64,000 bases of DNA from Mycobacterium sp. DL592 (GTDB lineage: Bacteria; Actinomycetota; Actinomycetes; Mycobacteriales; Mycobacteriaceae), in NCBI RefSeq assembly GCF_011694515.1, contig NZ_CP050192.1, forward strand, positions 4,532,427 to 4,596,426. The letters run 5' to 3'. Shown here piece after piece: positions 60,433 to 64,000 of the stretch. Within the stretch, counting starts at the first letter, position 1. The number at the start of each line of letters is the position of its first letter. The notes under the pieces are model-generated. The model made no database searches. It was given only the letters and a program-made list of their open reading frames with translations, and had not been told where the DNA came from. Made by a program: the position numbers and the translations under genes.

Positions 60433-60524
60433 CCGAAGACTGTGAAAACCCTGTGCGCCGGCTGGGCAAGGATTAGCGTCACGGCCGAAGCCGGATGCCA
60501 GCCGCTCGACATCGGGAGTGCGAT

Positions 60525-62297
60525 ATGACCACCATCAAACAAGTCTGCCTGGGTGCCGCAATCGCCGGCGTCGTCGCTGGCACCGGGTCGGCGATGGGAA
60601 CAGCCGTCGCCTACGCCGAGGGGCCGGCATCGGATTCGCCCGGCACATCTCAGTCCGACTCCCCGGGTGCGTCCGCAAGCTCCTCGCACGCCGGCCCCGC
60701 CGGCCGTTCGGCGAGGTCCGCAGCCACCACGACCCGCGGCGGGTCGACAACTGGCGATGACGCCAAGCAACCGGCGACCGCGGCCGCGGCCCGAGTCCCC
60801 GGGGCCGGTGCGGCGCAGCGCCGGACCACCGCGCTGTTGCGTGACATCGGCACGACGCAGGATCAGGCACCCGAGACCGTCGCCGCCGTGGACGTCGTCC
60901 CCGCGTTGGTCCGGGCCCCCGCCCCGGCGGCCCCCGCACCGACACCGGCGGCGCCGGTGACTCTCGCGAACGTTGTCGCGTTCAGCGCGTCGGCGACCAG
61001 CGGACGGGTCCGCAGCGCCAGCGCGACGACGACGCTGCTTTCTGCGCAGCCAACGCACGTGCTGTTGATCGGCACGGACGGCACGAACCTGGGCAAGATC
61101 CTCGCCGATCCGGTCGCCAACTCCGGGTTCATCGACCTGATGAACCAGAGCGTCACCGGCGCAACGAGCATCGTCGGGCATACGACGATTTCCGGGCCGT
61201 CCTGGACGACGATTCTGACCGGCGTGTGGGACAACAAGAGTGGCGTGATCAACAACCTGTTCAACCCGGCGCCGTACGACTCCTGGCCCACCGTGTTCAA
61301 CCTGATCGAGTACAACAACCCCGCGATCGACACCGCGGTGATCGCCGACTGGAAGTACATCAACGACATCGGCAACGCGGGCGGCTACAAGGCTGACGTC
61401 AACCAGTTCGTCGCCTTCACCAACAGCTGGGCCGACACCGATGCGCAGGTCGTGTCTAACACCATCCAGATGATCCAGAACACCCAGGCCGGCGATTCGA
61501 ACTTCATCTTCTCCTACCAGGTGCAGGTCGACGAGGCCGGTCACGCCTACGGCGGCGGGTCGCCGCAGTACGCCCAAGCCGTTACCAATGTCAGCAACAA
61601 CATCGCTGACATCATGGCCGCGATCGACACCTGGGAAACCGCCAATCCGGGTGAGAAGTGGACGGTGATCGTGACCACCGATCACGGCCACCAGCAGTCG
61701 CAGGGCTTCGGTCACGGCTTCCAGTCACCCAATGAGACATCGTCATTCGTCATCTTCGACCTGGCGGGCGACAACGCCAACGACGGCAAGCAGAACCTCG
61801 GCTACACCAACGCCGACATCACGCCCACGATCATCAACCTGTTCGGTCTTCCGGCGCGCTCGGACTTCGACGGCGTACCGCTGACGACGAAGACCACCAG
61901 CATTGTCGACCCGACCGATCTGGTGCAGGCGCTCAAGGATGCGACCGCCATGTACGGCTACCCGAACATCGGCGTCGACCTCGCACTCGGTGTCCGGACG
62001 GTGTTCGCGTCGATCCCCTACTTCCTCGACGGATTCGTCACCAGCGTCGCCACCCAGTTGCAGGGCATCGTCGATCAGAACATCTTCTTGCTCAGCGCGC
62101 TGGCGGGGATCGCCGAGGCGCTGGTGAATATCACCGGCGACATCGTCGTGGGAACCACGCAGGCCCTCGCACGGGTGGTGGCCCACCTGACCGGCTCCGG
62201 TGTGATCGCACCGACCGATCCCCCGCTGCCCCCGCCGGCGGGCGCGGCCGTGGTGCCCACCCCGGCACCGGTGCTCCTCGCGGTCAACGTCGCCTGA
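60525..62297 (+). CDS. Secreted type I phosphodiesterase/alkaline-phosphatase-superfamily protein
   Basis: A 590-residue exported enzyme. The signal is VCLGAAIAGVVAGTGSAMGT, cut near AYAEG. A long low-complexity Ala/Pro/Ser linker (about 30-165) precedes the catalytic domain. THVLLIGTDGTNLGKIL supplies a metal Asp, GHTTISGPSWTTILTG the nucleophile Thr/Ser region, and VTTDHGHQQSQGFGH and VQVDEAGHAYG the metal His/Asp ligands. It resembles nucleotide pyrophosphatase/phosphodiesterases and would act outside the membrane; the substrate is unknown. ATG 60525 has a GGGAG site. The C-terminal 100 residues include hydrophobic and Pro-rich parts. Confidence 0.85.
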   Translation: MTTIKQVCLGAAIAGVVAGTGSAMGTAVAYAEGPASDSPGTSQSDSPGASASSSHAGPAGRSARSAATTTRGGSTTGDDAKQPATAAAARVPGAGAAQRRTTALLRDIGTTQDQAPETVAAVDVVPALVRAPAPAAPAPTPAAPVTLANVVAFSASATSGRVRSASATTTLLSAQPTHVLLIGTDGTNLGKILADPVANSGFIDLMNQSVTGATSIVGHTTISGPSWTTILTGVWDNKSGVINNLFNPAPYDSWPTVFNLIEYNNPAIDTAVIADWKYINDIGNAGGYKADVNQFVAFTNSWADTDAQVVSNTIQMIQNTQAGDSNFIFSYQVQVDEAGHAYGGGSPQYAQAVTNVSNNIADIMAAIDTWETANPGEKWTVIVTTDHGHQQSQGFGHGFQSPNETSSFVIFDLAGDNANDGKQNLGYTNADITPTIINLFGLPARSDFDGVPLTTKTTSIVDPTDLVQALKDATAMYGYPNIGVDLALGVRTVFASIPYFLDGFVTSVATQLQGIVDQNIFLLSALAGIAEALVNITGDIVVGTTQALARVVAHLTGSGVIAPTDPPLPPPAGAAVVPTPAPVLLAVNVA

Positions 62298-62385
62298 CCG
62301 AACGCATTAGCTCCCCGCACGATCGAAGCCGTAGACCCTCGAGTCACTGCAGTAACTTTCGTCACTGAGTGCGTAGTCTGGTCAG

Positions 62386-62934
62386 ATGCGCTCACGGAAC
62401 GGCGTGCAAGCCTGCGTTGCGATGGTGTGGCTGGTCATCGCCGGCGCCGCGGCCGCCGGGTGCAGCAGCACAACCGACGGCGCGGCAACCTGCCCGGGCT
62501 GCGGCCCCGGCGGGGAGCCGAACTTCCCCACCAGTCGTCCCACCATCGCCCCGCCGACCACCACGACGGCGCCGAGCGGGCCATCCCCGGGCGGCGAGAC
62601 CCTGGCTCCCAGTTCCAGCGGCTACGTCTACATCGAGACCAAATCCGGCCAGACCCGCTGCCAGATCAACTCCGCGACAGTGGGCTGCGAGTCCAACTTC
62701 ACCAACCCGCCCGTCATCAACAACGAACCCGCCAACGGCGTCGAGGTGAGCGCCCAGGGCAGTGTGCGCTGGATCAGCGGCAACCTCGGCGCGATCCCCA
62801 CCACCACCCTCGACTACAGCACCTATCGCGCGGTGGGCTGGACCATCGACGCCAGCAGCAGTGGCACCCGCTTCACCAACGACGCTACCGGCCACGGGAT
62901 GTTCATCAGCACGGAAGGCGTCGAGGTCTTCTAA
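62386..62934 (+). CDS. Lipoprotein of unknown function
   Basis: A 182-residue protein with the lipobox AAGC (Cys26), a Pro/Thr linker, and a domain with GYVYIETKSGQTRCQINSATVGCESNF and GWTIDASSSGTRFTNDATGHGMF (four or more Cys could pair). TAGTCT (62374-62379) is six bases before ATG 62386, a leaderless arrangement. The domain resembles small mycobacterial surface proteins (for example the LppX/LpqN-like group is different), so I cannot name a family. The upstream palindrome-like GTCACTGCAGTAAC (about 62343) might be a regulatory site. Confidence 0.78.
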   Translation: MRSRNGVQACVAMVWLVIAGAAAAGCSSTTDGAATCPGCGPGGEPNFPTSRPTIAPPTTTTAPSGPSPGGETLAPSSSGYVYIETKSGQTRCQINSATVGCESNFTNPPVINNEPANGVEVSAQGSVRWISGNLGAIPTTTLDYSTYRAVGWTIDASSSGTRFTNDATGHGMFISTEGVEVF

Positions 62935-62944
62935 GCTGGCGCAG

Positions 62945-63877
62945 GTGGACTTCCGTGTATTCGTCGAACCCCAGCAAGGCGCCAGCTACGCCGACCAGCT
63001 CGCCGTCGCCCAAGCAGCCGAATCCCTAAGCTATTCAGCGTTTTTCCGCTCCGACCACTATCTGGCGATGAGTGGTGACGGGCTTCCCGGGCCGACGGAT
63101 TCGTGGGTGACCCTGGCGGGGATCGCCCGCGAGACCACCACGATCCGGCTGGGGACGCTGGTCACCTCGGCCACGTTCCGCCATCCCGGACCGTTGGCGA
63201 TCTCGGTCGCCCAGGTCGACGCCATGAGTTCGGGCCGAGTCGACTTCGGCATCGGCGCGGGCTGGTTCGAGGCCGAGCACCTCGCCTACGCCATACCGTT
63301 CCCGCCGCTGGGTGAGCGCTTCGAGCGGCTCACCGAGCAACTCGAGATCATCACCGGGTTGTGGACGACGCCGCCGGGTGAAACCTTCGACTACACGGGC
63401 GCCCACTACACGGTCAAGGATTCACCGGCGCTACCCAAACCGGCCCAACAGCCGCACCCGCCGATCGTCATCGGCGGCGGTGGCGCCAAACGGACCCCGG
63501 CGCTGGCCGCCCGGTTCGCCGCCGAGTTCAATCTGGCCTTCCCCACCCTCGACTTTGTCGAACCCCAATACGGGCGGGTGCGCGCCGCCATGGAGAAGGT
63601 CGGCCGCGAGCCCGACGACATCGTCTACTCGGCGGCGTTCGTGGTGTGCGCCGGCCGCGACGAGGCCGAGATCTCGCGGCGCGCCGCAGCGATCTCCCGT
63701 GAGGTCGATGAGTTGCGGGACAACACCCCGCTGGTCGGGACGCCGTCGGAGATCGTGGACCGGCTGGCGCCCTTTATCGAGGCAGGCGTCCAGCGGGTGT
63801 ACCTGCAGGTGCTCGACCTGTCTGATCTCGACCATCTGGACTTGTTCGCCAGCGAGGTGGTCCGCCAGCTTTCGTGA
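62945..63877 (+). CDS. LLM-class (F420-dependent-like) oxidoreductase
   Basis: A 310-residue luciferase-like TIM-barrel protein, second of its class in this window. RLGTLVTSATFRHPGPLAISVAQVDAMSSGRVDFGIGAGWFEAEHLAYAIPFPPLGERFERL is the core, typical of F420-linked actinobacterial enzymes. The C-terminal part has DNTPLVGTPSEIVDRLAPFIEAGVQRVYLQ. GTG 62945 follows TAAGCT (62932-62937) by seven bases, again leaderless, overlapping the lipoprotein stop. The physiological substrate is unknown. Confidence 0.88.
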   Translation: MDFRVFVEPQQGASYADQLAVAQAAESLSYSAFFRSDHYLAMSGDGLPGPTDSWVTLAGIARETTTIRLGTLVTSATFRHPGPLAISVAQVDAMSSGRVDFGIGAGWFEAEHLAYAIPFPPLGERFERLTEQLEIITGLWTTPPGETFDYTGAHYTVKDSPALPKPAQQPHPPIVIGGGGAKRTPALAARFAAEFNLAFPTLDFVEPQYGRVRAAMEKVGREPDDIVYSAAFVVCAGRDEAEISRRAAAISREVDELRDNTPLVGTPSEIVDRLAPFIEAGVQRVYLQVLDLSDLDHLDLFASEVVRQLS

Positions 63878-63925
63878 TTGCGGAATGACACAAATGCCCT
63901 GGCAAGGCCGCTAGCATAGGTAGCC

Positions 63926-64000
63926 GTGGCGAAAACTGACCCCGCTGGGGCCACCGGCTATTCAACCGGGGACGCCATTCCTTTCCCCGATCCTTTCGGC
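63926..64000 (+). CDS. Start of an unidentified gene, cut by the window end
   Basis: GTG 63926 opens a frame (VAKTDPAGATGYSTGDAIP) that runs unbroken to the end of the window, giving only 25 residues. TAGCAT (63912-63917) is eight bases upstream, consistent with another leaderless start. The fragment is too short to name. Confidence 0.5.
   Translation, partial: MAKTDPAGATGYSTGDAIPFPDPFG

Overview
The window looks like chromosomal DNA from a mycobacterium, most likely a fast-growing Mycolicibacterium-type species. The evidence is high GC, frequent GTG starts, many 4-base ATGA/GTGA gene overlaps, many candidate leaderless promoters (TANNNT 6-8 bases before the start codon), and lineage-typical genes: MMPL, an LpqN-type lipoprotein, TtfA, an HspR-controlled DnaK operon, a class II flavohaemoglobin and F420-type LLM oxidoreductases. 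The species cannot be named from the sequence alone. No tRNA, rRNA, CRISPR array, transposase or phage gene was recognised.

Layout. 1-9.6 kb holds an MMPL transporter tail, a membrane protein, a hotdog thioesterase coupled to purA, a divergent conserved gene, an M50 protease, an apparent insert of a TetR gene divergent from a CDF metal exporter, then a DUF3151-type gene, an anchored protein, fba and a DedA protein. 9.6-19 kb carries small secreted proteins and a lipoprotein, a lipase-like hydrolase, a CoxG-XdhC accessory pair without CO dehydrogenase structural genes, and a TrmH-GH76-NhaA operon whose NhaA is fused to a thioredoxin-like domain. 19.7-27 kb is the most interesting region: a coupled operon of a GNAT/acyl-amino-acid-synthase-like enzyme, an E1(ThiF)-nitroreductase fusion and a GAF-GGDEF-EAL cyclic-di-GMP enzyme, followed by a converging FAD protein, two butyrolactone-receptor-type TetR regulators with a strong palindrome upstream, and a PAS protein.

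27-39 kb carries pyrE, short-chain dehydrogenases, ttfA, an FAD monooxygenase with its divergent TetR and twin operators, clpB with an HspR box and a tandemly repeated 3' end, and several small membrane or metabolic genes ending in a flavohaemoglobin. 39.3-44.9 kb is a possible DosR-controlled operon of an acyl-CoA synthetase, E1alpha/E1beta/E2 of a 2-oxo acid dehydrogenase and a carrier protein. 45.9-50.1 kb is dnaK-grpE-dnaJ-hspR with two HspR boxes. 50.2-52.8 kb is an accessory locus: a long protein with a WXG-like N-terminus, two small membrane proteins and a WXG100-like protein. 52.9-64 kb holds hydrolase, haem-binding-like, MFS, GAP-family, two LLM, SDR, chagasin-like inhibitor, acyl-CoA dehydrogenase and secreted phosphodiesterase genes, and a gene cut by the window end.

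How the parts work together. HspR, encoded at the end of the dnaK operon, probably represses both that operon and clpB, since matching inverted repeats precede each. The metal exporter start overlaps a perfect palindrome covering its -10 element, which fits repression relieved by metal. The 19.7-26.8 kb block combines a possible small-molecule synthase, a cyclic-di-GMP enzyme and ligand-responsive regulators, and is the best candidate here for an undescribed signalling system.
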